10,544 nt of DNA from Deltaproteobacteria bacterium RBG_16_54_18 (lineage in GTDB: Bacteria > Desulfobacterota > B13-G15 > RBG-16-54-18), in the NCBI GenBank assembly GCA_001797935.1, contig MGQT01000024.1, positions 1 through 10,544 of the forward strand. Direction: 5' to 3'. Position numbers and translations under genes: made by a program. The notes beneath the pieces were generated by a model. It worked only from the letters and a program-made list of their open reading frames with translations, was not told the DNA's origin and did no database searches. Each line of letters starts with the position of its first letter. The stretch's first letter is position 1. This document shows positions 1-6,051 of the stretch, piece by piece.

Positions 1-259
1 GCTCAAAGTCAGGTGTCATCTCCACCTGATAGATCTTCCCGGAAGTGACCTCGCCTACAGCAGTGAATGTTTGAAGTATCTCTCCGGTAGGATAGGCAGT
101 GCGTGGCGAATACAAGATCAAACCATCGCCGGCGTGAAGTCTCTGGAGAGGCGCTTTCTTCCCGTGATTGAGCTGAATGAAGCCGCCCTGCACCGCGACC
201 TGTACGTGAGAGCGCGAGACCACGCCTATCCAGAAGTTTCGATTCGACAAGTGATTCAT
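1..259 (-). CDS. EVE-domain protein (UPF0310-like), 3' end beyond the window
   Basis: Reading the minus strand from the ATG at 257-259 gives 86 codons that stay open to the window edge. The protein starts MNHLSNRNFWIGVVSRSHV and continues with a GGFIQLNHGKKAPL segment, a GD..I.YSP segment, QTFTAVGEV and YQVEM. This order is the signature of the EVE domain (PUA-like fold, UPF0310 family), whose members are usually about 140-150 residues, so roughly the first 60% is present. EVE domains studied elsewhere bind modified bases in nucleic acids, and some are fused to modification-dependent restriction enzymes; this one appears to be stand-alone. The start is favoured because an ATG ten bases further upstream hits a stop after five codons. 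No strong Shine-Dalgarno is visible. The plus-strand open frame over the same bases (71-367) is its shadow. Confidence 0.9.
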   Translation of the reverse strand, partial: MNHLSNRNFWIGVVSRSHVQVAVQGGFIQLNHGKKAPLQRLHAGDGLILYSPRTAYPTGEILQTFTAVGEVTSGKIYQVEMTPDFE

Positions 260-310
260 ATTTGCGCTGACATATATTCGGTTGCCTTTATTCGCTCATC
301 TTTAATTCAG

Positions 311-339
311 ATGCTACCTACCATACCCTATGATGTCAA
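311..339 (-). promoter_or_regulatory. Sigma-70-type promoter for the EVE gene
   Basis: On the minus strand a perfect -35 TTGACA (plus 334-339) is followed by a 17-base spacer and TAGCAT (plus 311-316, four of six matches to TATAAT). Transcription would start near 304, giving a leader of about 45 bases before the ATG at 259. Prediction from consensus only. Confidence 0.5.
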
Positions 340-416
340 GTGCGCCGTGATTAAAAAAATTTTATGATAGTATATAGTTATGGCTCTGATGCTTTGTCTG
401 CTTGATAGAGAAATTA

Positions 417-445
417 TTGAATCCATCATCATTTACTGGTATCTT
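417..445 (+). promoter_or_regulatory. Possible sigma-70-type promoter for the two-component operon
   Basis: TTGAAT (417-422), a 17-base spacer and TATCTT (440-445) lie in the A/T-rich gap before the kinase gene; each box matches the consensus at four of six positions. A purine-rich GAGGAAGG at 461-468 is the likely ribosome-binding site, about 12 bases from the ATG, which is rather long. Within 260-480 I see only this promoter and the opposing EVE promoter. Confidence 0.35.
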
Positions 446-480
446 AATAAAATTCCCTGAGAGGAAGGTAAGCACAAGCT

Positions 481-1701
481 ATGTCTCTCAAGAGGGCCAT
501 ACGGTTTCTGGCCTTGATGGTCTTTATTTGTGTGGTGGTGGTGCTCCTTGCCCGTAGCAGCATCTGGGAGCTGCGCGCCAGGGCGGAGCAGGGCTTTACG
601 CAGCAGCGCTTAAAGGAGTTGCAGATAATCACCAATAGGCCACAAACATTCCCCGGCCCCCTGTATCGCGTGACGCCCCAAGGGGAGGTCAGCCGCTTGG
701 GTAAGGCTGATCCCTTGTCCTTGCAACAGGCCAAGGCTATTCTTGCTGCGTTTTCTTCGTCTGCCGGAGGATTCCGCTACCACAACCACTACTGGGTCTA
801 TCTCCATCTCACGGACGGCGGCTATCTTTTGACGAGCACACCGTATCAGGAGGTCATCGGCTGGACCGCGGGATTTGAGGCCCGGGAGATCAGGAACGCC
901 GCGCTCGTCGTCGTGGCCTTTGGTCTCCTGACCATGGTCTGGATGTGGGCGGACTGGCGGGCCATGATGGCCGCGCAAAAGGCGCAGATGGTGGAGGAGC
1001 TGGAGGAAAAGGTGAGGGAGCGGACCGAGACCGTAAAGCGGATGCACCGCCTGGCGAGGCTCGGGGAGTTTTCCGCCGGCCTGGCACATGAGATCCGCAA
1101 CCCTTTGGGCTCGCTGGTGACGGCGGCCAAGCTCCTCCCGGACGCCAGGGGGGAAGAAAAGGAGGATTTGATCGGGGTGATCAAGCAGGAGTCGGGACGG
1201 CTGGACCGCTTTCTGGCCGATTTCCTCGATTTCTCCAAGGACCCCCGCCTCAGGATCAAGCGACATCCGTTACACCCCATTGTACAGCGGACGTTAGAAG
1301 GGGTGTCGAGGGGAGAGGCATTTCGCCAGGTGCGGGTCACCTATCGTCTGGACCCGCAGGTCAAGGAAGTACCTTGCGATCCCGAACAGTTGGAACAGGT
1401 CTTTGCGAACATCGCGCTCAACGGGGCGCAGGCCATGGGGGGGGAGGGTGAGCTCCTCGTTTCCTCCCGCCGCAATGGACGCTGGGTTGAGGTATCGTTG
1501 AGGGACACCGGGCGGGGTATTGCCCCTGAGCAGCGGGAGCGAATCTTCGAGCCCTTGTACACGGCGCGGCGCGGTGGGACGGGATTGGGGCTCTCCATCG
1601 CGAGCAGGATCGTGGAGGCACATGGCGGCTTTATCCAGGTGGCAAGCGACGGCCACTCGTGGTCCCTCTTCACCATTTCCCTTCCCCTGGAGGTAGAATG
1701 A
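481..1701 (+). CDS. Membrane sensor histidine kinase (NtrB/ZraS-like)
   Basis: 406 residues. A hydrophobic segment at about 8-24 and a second at about 139-157 bracket a roughly 115-residue extracytoplasmic sensor region that I do not recognise. A charged helical linker (about 163-190) leads to the HisKA H-box GLAHEIRNPLG with the phospho-accepting His203. The HATPase part has the N-box (Asn314, written NIALNGAQA where most relatives have N-A after the second Asn), the D-T-G-R-G box from Asp342, and the G-T-G-L-G-L box at about 366-371. The protein should autophosphorylate on His203 and pass phosphate to the response regulator encoded directly downstream, whose start overlaps this stop codon (ATGA). 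There is no PAS or HAMP domain that I can see, so specificity must come from the short periplasmic region. The signal is unknown. Confidence 0.93.
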   Translation: MSLKRAIRFLALMVFICVVVVLLARSSIWELRARAEQGFTQQRLKELQIITNRPQTFPGPLYRVTPQGEVSRLGKADPLSLQQAKAILAAFSSSAGGFRYHNHYWVYLHLTDGGYLLTSTPYQEVIGWTAGFEAREIRNAALVVVAFGLLTMVWMWADWRAMMAAQKAQMVEELEEKVRERTETVKRMHRLARLGEFSAGLAHEIRNPLGSLVTAAKLLPDARGEEKEDLIGVIKQESGRLDRFLADFLDFSKDPRLRIKRHPLHPIVQRTLEGVSRGEAFRQVRVTYRLDPQVKEVPCDPEQLEQVFANIALNGAQAMGGEGELLVSSRRNGRWVEVSLRDTGRGIAPEQRERIFEPLYTARRGGTGLGLSIASRIVEAHGGFIQVASDGHSWSLFTISLPLEVE

Positions 1702-3044
1702 CACAGCGAGGCAACAACGGTCACATCCTCGTGGTCGACGACGAGCCCTCCATGCGGACGACCCTCTCCATTCTTTTAAAGAGAAACGGGTACCGGGTCT
1801 CGTTGGCCGCATCAGGAGTAGAGGCACTGCATCTGCTCGCGCAGGGGGCGTATGATATGGTCCTCACCGATCTGAAGATGGAGGGGATGGACGGGATCGA
1901 ACTCCTGCGCCGGATCAAGGAGGCGGCCCCCCGGGTTGAGGTCCTCATCTTCACCGCCTACGGGACCATTGCCTCGGCTGTCGAGGCGATGCGGCTCGGT
2001 GCCTATGACTACATCGGCAAGCCCTTTGAGGAAGACGAACTCCTTTTGAAGGTCGCGAGGGCCTTAGAGCACAAGGCCCTGAAGCAGGAGGTTCAGACCC
2101 TGCGGGCTGCGCTGCAGGGTCAGGGACAGATCTGCGCCGCGAGCAGGGAGATGCAAGGGGTTTTGACGAGGGTGGATCACGTTGCCCCCACCGACGCCAC
2201 GGTCCTGATCGAGGGGGAGAGCGGCACGGGGAAAGAGCTCGTTGCGCGCGCCATCCACGAGCGGAGTCTGCGCAACACCGCCCCGTTTATCCCGATCAAC
2301 TGCAGCACCTTTCCCGAAACGCTCTTGGAGAGTGAACTCTTCGGTTACGAGAAGGGCGCCTTCACCGGTGCAGACAAGGGGCGCAAGGGGCTCTTTGAGG
2401 CGGCGCATCGGGGGACGCTCTTTCTCGATGAGATCGCCGATATGTCCCTGCCACTGCAAGGAAAGCTCCTGCGGGTTTTACAGGAGGGGGAAGTACGACG
2501 GTTGGGGAGCACCTTACCCATCCAGGTGGATGTCCGCATCGTGACTGCCACCAACAAGAGGAGCGAGGAGCTGGTCGCCGAAGGGATCCTCCGCGAAGAC
2601 CTCTTCTACCGCCTCAACGTGGTTCGAATCCATATCCCCCCCTTGCGGGAACGGTCTGACGACATCATCCCCCTGGCGCAACACTTCCTGGCGATCTACA
2701 CCCGCAAGGCCAATAAAGAGATAGCGGGCTTCGCCTCTGATGCCATCGAGGCGATGGTCGCGCATCCCTGGCCCGGGAACGTGCGGGAGCTGGAGAACGC
2801 GGTGGAACGGGGTGTCATCCTCTGCCGCGAAGCATCCATTGCCGCCCAGGACCTGTCCCTGGGACTCATCCCGTCGCCTGCAGGGTCCTTTGCCAACAGG
2901 GGTACCCTCAAGGAGTTGGAGCGCGGGTATATCCTCGCTGCCCTGGAGCGGCACGGCGGCAACCAGGCCAAGGCTGCCCGGGAGCTCGGCATCGCGCGCA
3001 ACACCCTCTGGAGGCGGCTCAAGGAATACGGGTTGATATCATAG
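1698..3044 (+). CDS. NtrC-family response regulator, sigma-54 transcriptional activator
   Basis: 448 residues from the ATG at 1698, which overlaps the kinase TGA and has a GGAGG at 1689-1693. An in-frame GTG further upstream (1659) would lie inside the kinase gene and adds no conserved sequence. The receiver domain (about 9-125) has the acidic pair Asp14/Asp15, the phospho-acceptor Asp58 in LTDLKM, and Lys108 in GKPF. The central AAA+ domain has Walker A GESGTGKE (173-180), the sigma-54-contacting GAFTGA loop (220-225), Walker B LFLDEI (241-246) and the FYRLNV/PPLRER segment. The C-terminus has a Fis-type helix-turn-helix (about 421-445, NQAKAARELGIARNTLWRR). All elements required for ATP-driven activation of sigma-54 RNA polymerase are present. 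Its most obvious local target is the promoter at 4478-4493. Confidence 0.96.
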   Translation: MTQRGNNGHILVVDDEPSMRTTLSILLKRNGYRVSLAASGVEALHLLAQGAYDMVLTDLKMEGMDGIELLRRIKEAAPRVEVLIFTAYGTIASAVEAMRLGAYDYIGKPFEEDELLLKVARALEHKALKQEVQTLRAALQGQGQICAASREMQGVLTRVDHVAPTDATVLIEGESGTGKELVARAIHERSLRNTAPFIPINCSTFPETLLESELFGYEKGAFTGADKGRKGLFEAAHRGTLFLDEIADMSLPLQGKLLRVLQEGEVRRLGSTLPIQVDVRIVTATNKRSEELVAEGILREDLFYRLNVVRIHIPPLRERSDDIIPLAQHFLAIYTRKANKEIAGFASDAIEAMVAHPWPGNVRELENAVERGVILCREASIAAQDLSLGLIPSPAGSFANRGTLKELERGYILAALERHGGNQAKAARELGIARNTLWRRLKEYGLIS

Positions 3045-3079
3045 TCATCTGCCATTGCATAAGCCGCTGATGTTACAAA

Positions 3080-3577
3080 TCACATGGATATCGCGACTGC
3101 AGTGAGCAGTAGGACGATGATTCCCAATGCAAGGTTTATCTTGACGAGGTCTAACGATATCTTTTTTAAGCTTGCTGATCGCACCTCGTCAGGTTTTGAA
3201 CTGGATCTTTCGATCTTCGGATTTAGTATCAACCCTCTATAAAAGTGGATAAGAATCATGGCAGCGACGAAAAAATGTTTTATCGCAATCGTCACATTCC
3301 AACTTTTCTTCAGATCTAAAAAAGAGACATAGTTTTTGTCATAGTGCACCATGATAATACCCGTCACAATGAGCAGAAGGATACTCAGGTTGGCCAAGGG
3401 GGTGAAGCGTCGTGCGACCTCCTTCATTAGTTTGCCAACCATGGGCGGCGATTCCAAGGCTGCCTTTGAGGCTGGTACAATTACCAAAAGGGTCATCAAG
3501 ATGCCGCCGATCCACGCTACGGTTCCCATGACATGGAGAAAATGGCTCAATACCACCACTACCCATAAAGTCATCAT
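3080..3577 (-). CDS. Four-helix integral membrane protein, CopD-like
   Basis: 165 residues, with hydrophobic helices at about 4-35, 60-79, 93-114 and 143-164. Histidines sit inside or at the edge of the helices (His12, His15, His78, His101, His111), including the SHFLHVMGTVAWIGG stretch in helix 1. This His-in-helix pattern resembles the CopD / HemJ-like membrane family, where histidines bind heme or copper; the assignment is by resemblance and is tentative. The start could be the ATG at 3577 or the adjacent one at 3574; the GGAGG just upstream fits the second better. It is the last gene of a minus-strand cluster after an ArsR-type repressor and a Cys-rich peptide, which supports a metal or redox role. 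It converges on the response-regulator gene with only 35 bases between the stops and no visible terminator. Confidence 0.6.
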   Translation of the reverse strand: MMTLWVVVVLSHFLHVMGTVAWIGGILMTLLVIVPASKAALESPPMVGKLMKEVARRFTPLANLSILLLIVTGIIMVHYDKNYVSFLDLKKSWNVTIAIKHFFVAAMILIHFYRGLILNPKIERSSSKPDEVRSASLKKISLDLVKINLALGIIVLLLTAVAISM

Positions 3578-3607
3578 ACACCTCCGTTTGATAAATCCTG
3601 CAAATAG

Positions 3608-3650
3608 GCCGAAGGGGATAGGGATTTTTTCGTTTCCCCATCCCCTTGGC
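3608..3650 (-). repeat. Strong stem-loop between the Cys-rich peptide and CopD-like genes
   Basis: An eight-base perfect stem (plus 3612-3619 with 3640-3647) is extended outward by GCC/GGC around one bulged base, and inward, after an A-C mismatch, by GGGA/TCCC. The loop is about nine bases. There is no U-tract after it in the minus direction, so it looks more like an mRNA processing or stability element, or a partial attenuator, than an intrinsic terminator. Confidence 0.5.
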
Positions 3651-3660
3651 GATGTTCTAC

Positions 3661-3762
3661 TTACTTAGACTTCTTGGTCTTCTTTTTGCCTTTGGCTGTC
3701 TTTTCTCTCCTTATTTTACGTGGAATGCAGCCACAGCCGCAGTCGTTCTTTTTCGCTGCCAT
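3661..3762 (-). CDS. 33-residue Cys/Lys-rich small protein
   Basis: On the minus strand an ATG at 3760-3762 opens a 34-codon frame ending in TAA. The product begins MAAKKNDCGCGCIP and ends in a run of Lys, Arg, Ser and Thr. Three cysteines at 8, 10 and 12 form a C-G-C-G-C cluster able to bind soft metals, followed by a strongly basic tail. A GGAAAGGTGG stretch upstream is an acceptable ribosome-binding site. It lies between the ArsR-type repressor and the membrane protein, all on one strand, with a repressor-like operator directly in front. The position, the clustered cysteines and the repressor next door suggest a metal chaperone, buffer or sensor peptide; this is inference. I recognise no named family. 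Confidence 0.6.
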   Translation of the reverse strand: MAAKKNDCGCGCIPRKIRREKTAKGKKKTKKSK

Positions 3763-3782
3763 TTCGATCACCACCTTTCCGT

Positions 3783-3806
3783 TTAAGAGTTTAAGCAATA
3801 ACTTAA
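3783..3806 (-). promoter_or_regulatory. Candidate ArsR operator 2 (in front of the Cys-rich peptide)
   Basis: The plus strand reads TTAAG-N3-TTAAG-N6-CTTAA at 3783-3806, with a further CTTAA at 3814-3818. The same architecture and spacings occur at 4268-4291 in the arsR promoter. Because it sits between the repressor stop (3829) and the peptide start (3762), it could control an internal promoter; only a poor -35/-10 pair is visible there. Confidence 0.55.
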
Positions 3807-3828
3807 CTATATACTTAAAAAAAAATGT

Positions 3829-4242
3829 CTACCCTTTTTTAGACTCCACCTCTTCTAATCTTTGCCTAACGGTACGCAACTCATTTTTGAGTTCTTCCTC
3901 ATACTTTTTGAGGGAGGCCACGGTTGATCTTTCTAATTCAGCTTCCCTGAATTTTCCTATCCCTTGGCATCCGCACGTACAAACCTCATTTAATATGTGC
4001 CGACAATGTTCCATTGCCTTCTCATCTATTGAATATGGTATCCAGTATCCTTTCCTCTCGCTTCTGACAAGACCTGCTTGTTTCAATATCTTGAGGTGTT
4101 GTGATACAGCCGCAGTCGTAATCCCTATCGTTGCGGCAATATCCTGAGCACCTAACGGTCCCCGGGCTTTAAACAGCTCGATTATCTTTACGCGTGTTTC
4201 CACGCTCAGCACCTTACATATCTCGGACGGTTCTATCTTCAT
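3829..4242 (-). CDS. ArsR-family winged-helix transcriptional repressor
   Basis: 137 residues. The winged helix spans about 8-78: the recognition segment is GAQDIAATIGITTAAVSQHLKIL in two parts (helix 2 about 32-40, helix 3 about 42-53), followed by the wing LVRSERKGYWIPYSI. Family members are dimeric repressors that leave DNA when a metal, metalloid or thiol-reactive signal binds. Cysteines at 9, 80, 88, 90 and 92 include a C-T-C-G-C cluster just after the wing, which is a plausible sensor site; it is not at the classic recognition-helix position of ArsR itself. A C-terminal charged segment (about 98-134) looks like a coiled coil, longer than in minimal ArsR proteins. The start at 4242 is chosen because the ATG seven bases upstream stops after three codons. 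Signal not determinable. Confidence 0.88.
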   Translation of the reverse strand: MKIEPSEICKVLSVETRVKIIELFKARGPLGAQDIAATIGITTAAVSQHLKILKQAGLVRSERKGYWIPYSIDEKAMEHCRHILNEVCTCGCQGIGKFREAELERSTVASLKKYEEELKNELRTVRQRLEEVESKKG

Positions 4243-4267
4243 ATCTTCATGGTCAACAACGCTATAA

Positions 4268-4291
4268 TTAAGTGATTAAGTAATGGCTTAA
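4268..4291 (-). promoter_or_regulatory. Candidate ArsR operator 1 (autoregulatory)
   Basis: The plus strand reads TTAAG-N3-TTAAG-N6-CTTAA at 4268-4291. The inner pair is a perfect inverted repeat with a six-base spacer. It begins at the -10 box of the minus-strand promoter and covers the expected start point, the usual placement for steric repression. Confidence 0.6.
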
Positions 4292-4319
4292 ATATATAAT
4301 CAAGATTTGTGCCTGTCAA
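4291..4319 (-). promoter_or_regulatory. Sigma-70-type promoter of the arsR-like gene
   Basis: On the minus strand TTGACA (plus 4314-4319, six of six) is followed by a 17-base spacer and TATATT (plus 4291-4296, five of six). Transcription would start near 4284, inside the candidate operator, about 40 bases before the ATG at 4242. Confidence 0.75.
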
Positions 4320-4381
4320 GGTTTTTTGAAAGAAATTCATAAAACTCAAGATTGGCTGATAAACTTGCCGTATGTCCGCGT

Positions 4382-4417
4382 AGTTCCACCCCGTAACAAC
4401 TGTTCCGATTTGGAACA
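4382..4417 (+). promoter_or_regulatory. Tandem upstream activator sites for the sigma-54 promoter
   Basis: A perfect dyad TGTTCC-N5-GGAACA lies at 4401-4417. Directly upstream at 4382-4398 is AGTTCC-N5-GTAACA, the same site with two of twelve arm positions changed. The centres (4390 and 4409) are 19 bases apart, close to two helical turns, and lie about 95-115 bases before the predicted start point. This is the spacing expected for cooperative binding of an NtrC-type activator. No other complete copy was seen in the window. Confidence 0.6.
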
Positions 4418-4477
4418 ACCCATCTCTCACTCGATCAATTTCCCTAATAAAATCTGAGCATTACAAACTCTGATCGC

Positions 4478-4493
4478 TGGCATGGTGTTTGCT
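4478..4493 (+). promoter_or_regulatory. Sigma-54 (-24/-12) promoter of the U32/radical SAM operon
   Basis: TGGCAT (4478-4483), five bases, then TTGCT (4489-4493). The invariant GG (4479-4480) and GC (4491-4492) are 12 bases apart as in the consensus TGGCAC-N5-TTGCW; only the last base of the -24 box differs. Transcription is expected near 4503-4505, giving a leader of about 33 bases that holds the AGGAGG before the ATG at 4537. The TTG of the -12 box is in frame with the gene downstream but cannot be its start if this promoter is used. Confidence 0.82.
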
Positions 4494-4536
4494 TGATAAA
4501 CTCTCTCTGAATAACAGATCACAGGAGGATTGTCGC

Positions 4537-6006
4537 ATGAAGTACTCAGTAGCATGCAACTGGGACCCGGCGCTTCTGGAGCGCCTGAGCAAAGAAGCCT
4601 CTTCCGTAAATTCACTCTTCGGCCAGATAACGGACGACCCCTTTGGCGGGGGGCGCGGCTCCTTTCTGGCGCCGAAAGGGGATCGTGAGCAGGCGAAGGC
4701 ATTCATCGCCGAGGCGCGGAAACAAGGCCTTCACTTTAACTATCTCCTCAACGGCGCCTGCCAGGACAACCTGGAAATGACCCGGCAGGGCAATCGTGCC
4801 CTCTTTGACCATATCGAATGGGTTGCTGCGACCGGTGCCGACAAGGTAACGGTTACCCTTCCCATCCTGCTCGTGTGGCTCAAACGTCATTTCCCGGATT
4901 TTACGGTGGTGGTCTCCAGTTGGGCGCGAGTGGCCAATGTCAAGCGCGCCAAATACTGGGAGGATTTGGGGGCGGATGAGATTATCCTGGCCGAGTACGC
5001 GACTCGTGACTTTGCATCCCTCAAGGCCCTGCGGCAAGCACTCAAATGTAAAATCGAGGTCATTGCGAATCCCTCCTGTCTCTATATGTGTTATCTGGAC
5101 ACGAACCATATCAACATGATGTCGCATTCCTCCCAAGGCGGCCATGTGAGCGGCGGCTTTGTCCTGGACCACTGTCAGGTATACTGCCAGCGGTTGAAAC
5201 TGGGAAACCCCGATGAGGTTATCAAGGCGCGCTGGGTGCGGCCGGAGGACGTCGGCGACTACGAGGAGATTGGGATTGATTCCCTCAAGCTCCTCGAACG
5301 GTTCCGCAACACCGAGACCCTGATGCAGGTCGTTCGCGCCTACGAAGATCGGCGCTTCGACGGCAACTTCGTCGAACTGCTGACCCTCCCCCGCCGCGAT
5401 GCCTACAATCCGCCGAACCTGGAGTATCTCATTAGGCCCGACGTGGTCAATATCGACCTGATGCTCGAAATGGCCGACATCTTCGGCTATTCCTTTTCCG
5501 ATGTGATGCAGATAGATAATCGCGCCCTGGACGGCTTCGCCGAACACTTCAAGACACACGATTGTTACCATAGCTCGTGCGAGGAATGCGGCTACTGCAA
5601 GCGCTGGGCGGAAAAAGCGGTGCGTGTGGATGAGGAGAAACGCCGGGCGATTCTTAAACGATTTGACCTCTTTATCGAGGCCATCATCGAACGCCGGACG
5701 CTCGCGGAAAACGTACCGCTGGATGTGGATCACATCCAGGTGAGTCCGGAAGCGGTGTCCGTGCTCGATAGCCTGATGGCCTTTGTGCCGCCGCCGCTCG
5801 CCGAGATTGCGCGGGCCAAGACCATCCATGGTGCCGCGCAGATCGCGGGCAAAGACAAAAATTCAAAAGAGGATCAAGAGGTCGGCACCGAGGCCATTGT
5901 CCATGCCTTTTGGCTCGGCACGCCCGAGGCCTCCCGTGCCCCTTTGCAGCAGGCCCTCGAACAGATGGGGCTCTGGCAGCACGTTGCCGCCAGAGAAAGG
6001 TCTTAA
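4537..6006 (+). CDS. Peptidase U32-family Fe-S protein (likely not a protease)
   Basis: 489 residues from the ATG at 4537, preceded by ACAGGAGG. The N-terminal half is a TIM-barrel-like U32 domain: LLNGACQDN, TVTLPILLVWLK, VVVSSWARVANVKRAKYWEDLGADEIIL (about 69-151), then the family's cysteine region, NPSCLYMC (Cys181, Cys185) and DHCQVYC (Cys213, Cys217), followed by KARWVRPEDVGDYEEIGIDSLKL (230-252). U32 proteins that have been studied (UbiU/UbiV, RlhA, TrhP) use such cysteines, at least in UbiU/V, for a 4Fe-4S cluster and take part in oxygen-independent hydroxylations. A second cluster, C-x4-C-x2-C-x2-C (343, 348, 351, 354), follows the barrel. The last 80 or so residues are not recognised. 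The gene leads a plus-strand operon with the radical SAM gene 45 bases downstream, under a sigma-54 promoter. Substrate unknown. Confidence 0.85.
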   Translation: MKYSVACNWDPALLERLSKEASSVNSLFGQITDDPFGGGRGSFLAPKGDREQAKAFIAEARKQGLHFNYLLNGACQDNLEMTRQGNRALFDHIEWVAATGADKVTVTLPILLVWLKRHFPDFTVVVSSWARVANVKRAKYWEDLGADEIILAEYATRDFASLKALRQALKCKIEVIANPSCLYMCYLDTNHINMMSHSSQGGHVSGGFVLDHCQVYCQRLKLGNPDEVIKARWVRPEDVGDYEEIGIDSLKLLERFRNTETLMQVVRAYEDRRFDGNFVELLTLPRRDAYNPPNLEYLIRPDVVNIDLMLEMADIFGYSFSDVMQIDNRALDGFAEHFKTHDCYHSSCEECGYCKRWAEKAVRVDEEKRRAILKRFDLFIEAIIERRTLAENVPLDVDHIQVSPEAVSVLDSLMAFVPPPLAEIARAKTIHGAAQIAGKDKNSKEDQEVGTEAIVHAFWLGTPEASRAPLQQALEQMGLWQHVAARERS

Positions 6007-6051
6007 GGATTTGTTATTACGATAGAAGAGCGAGAAGCAAGGAGAAGGGTT

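Noticed and set aside
71..367. Plus-strand open frame of 98 codons
   Set aside because: It lies antisense to the EVE-domain gene, whose minus-strand translation is clearly conserved, and its own product resembles nothing and has no ribosome-binding site.
610..1266. Minus-strand open frame of 218 codons inside the kinase gene
   Set aside because: Shadow of the kinase coding frame; low-complexity Pro/Arg/Leu-rich product.
3674..4147. Plus-strand open frame of 157 codons
   Set aside because: Antisense to the ArsR-type gene and the Cys-rich peptide, both of which have recognisable products and starts on the minus strand.
4434..4447. IHF-like site between the activator sites and the sigma-54 promoter
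   Set aside because: Only the ATCAA core matches; the TTR part of the consensus is missing.
4612..5829. Minus-strand open frame of about 405 codons opposite the U32 gene
   Set aside because: Antisense shadow caused by the codon bias of a GC-rich gene; the plus strand carries the conserved U32 motifs.
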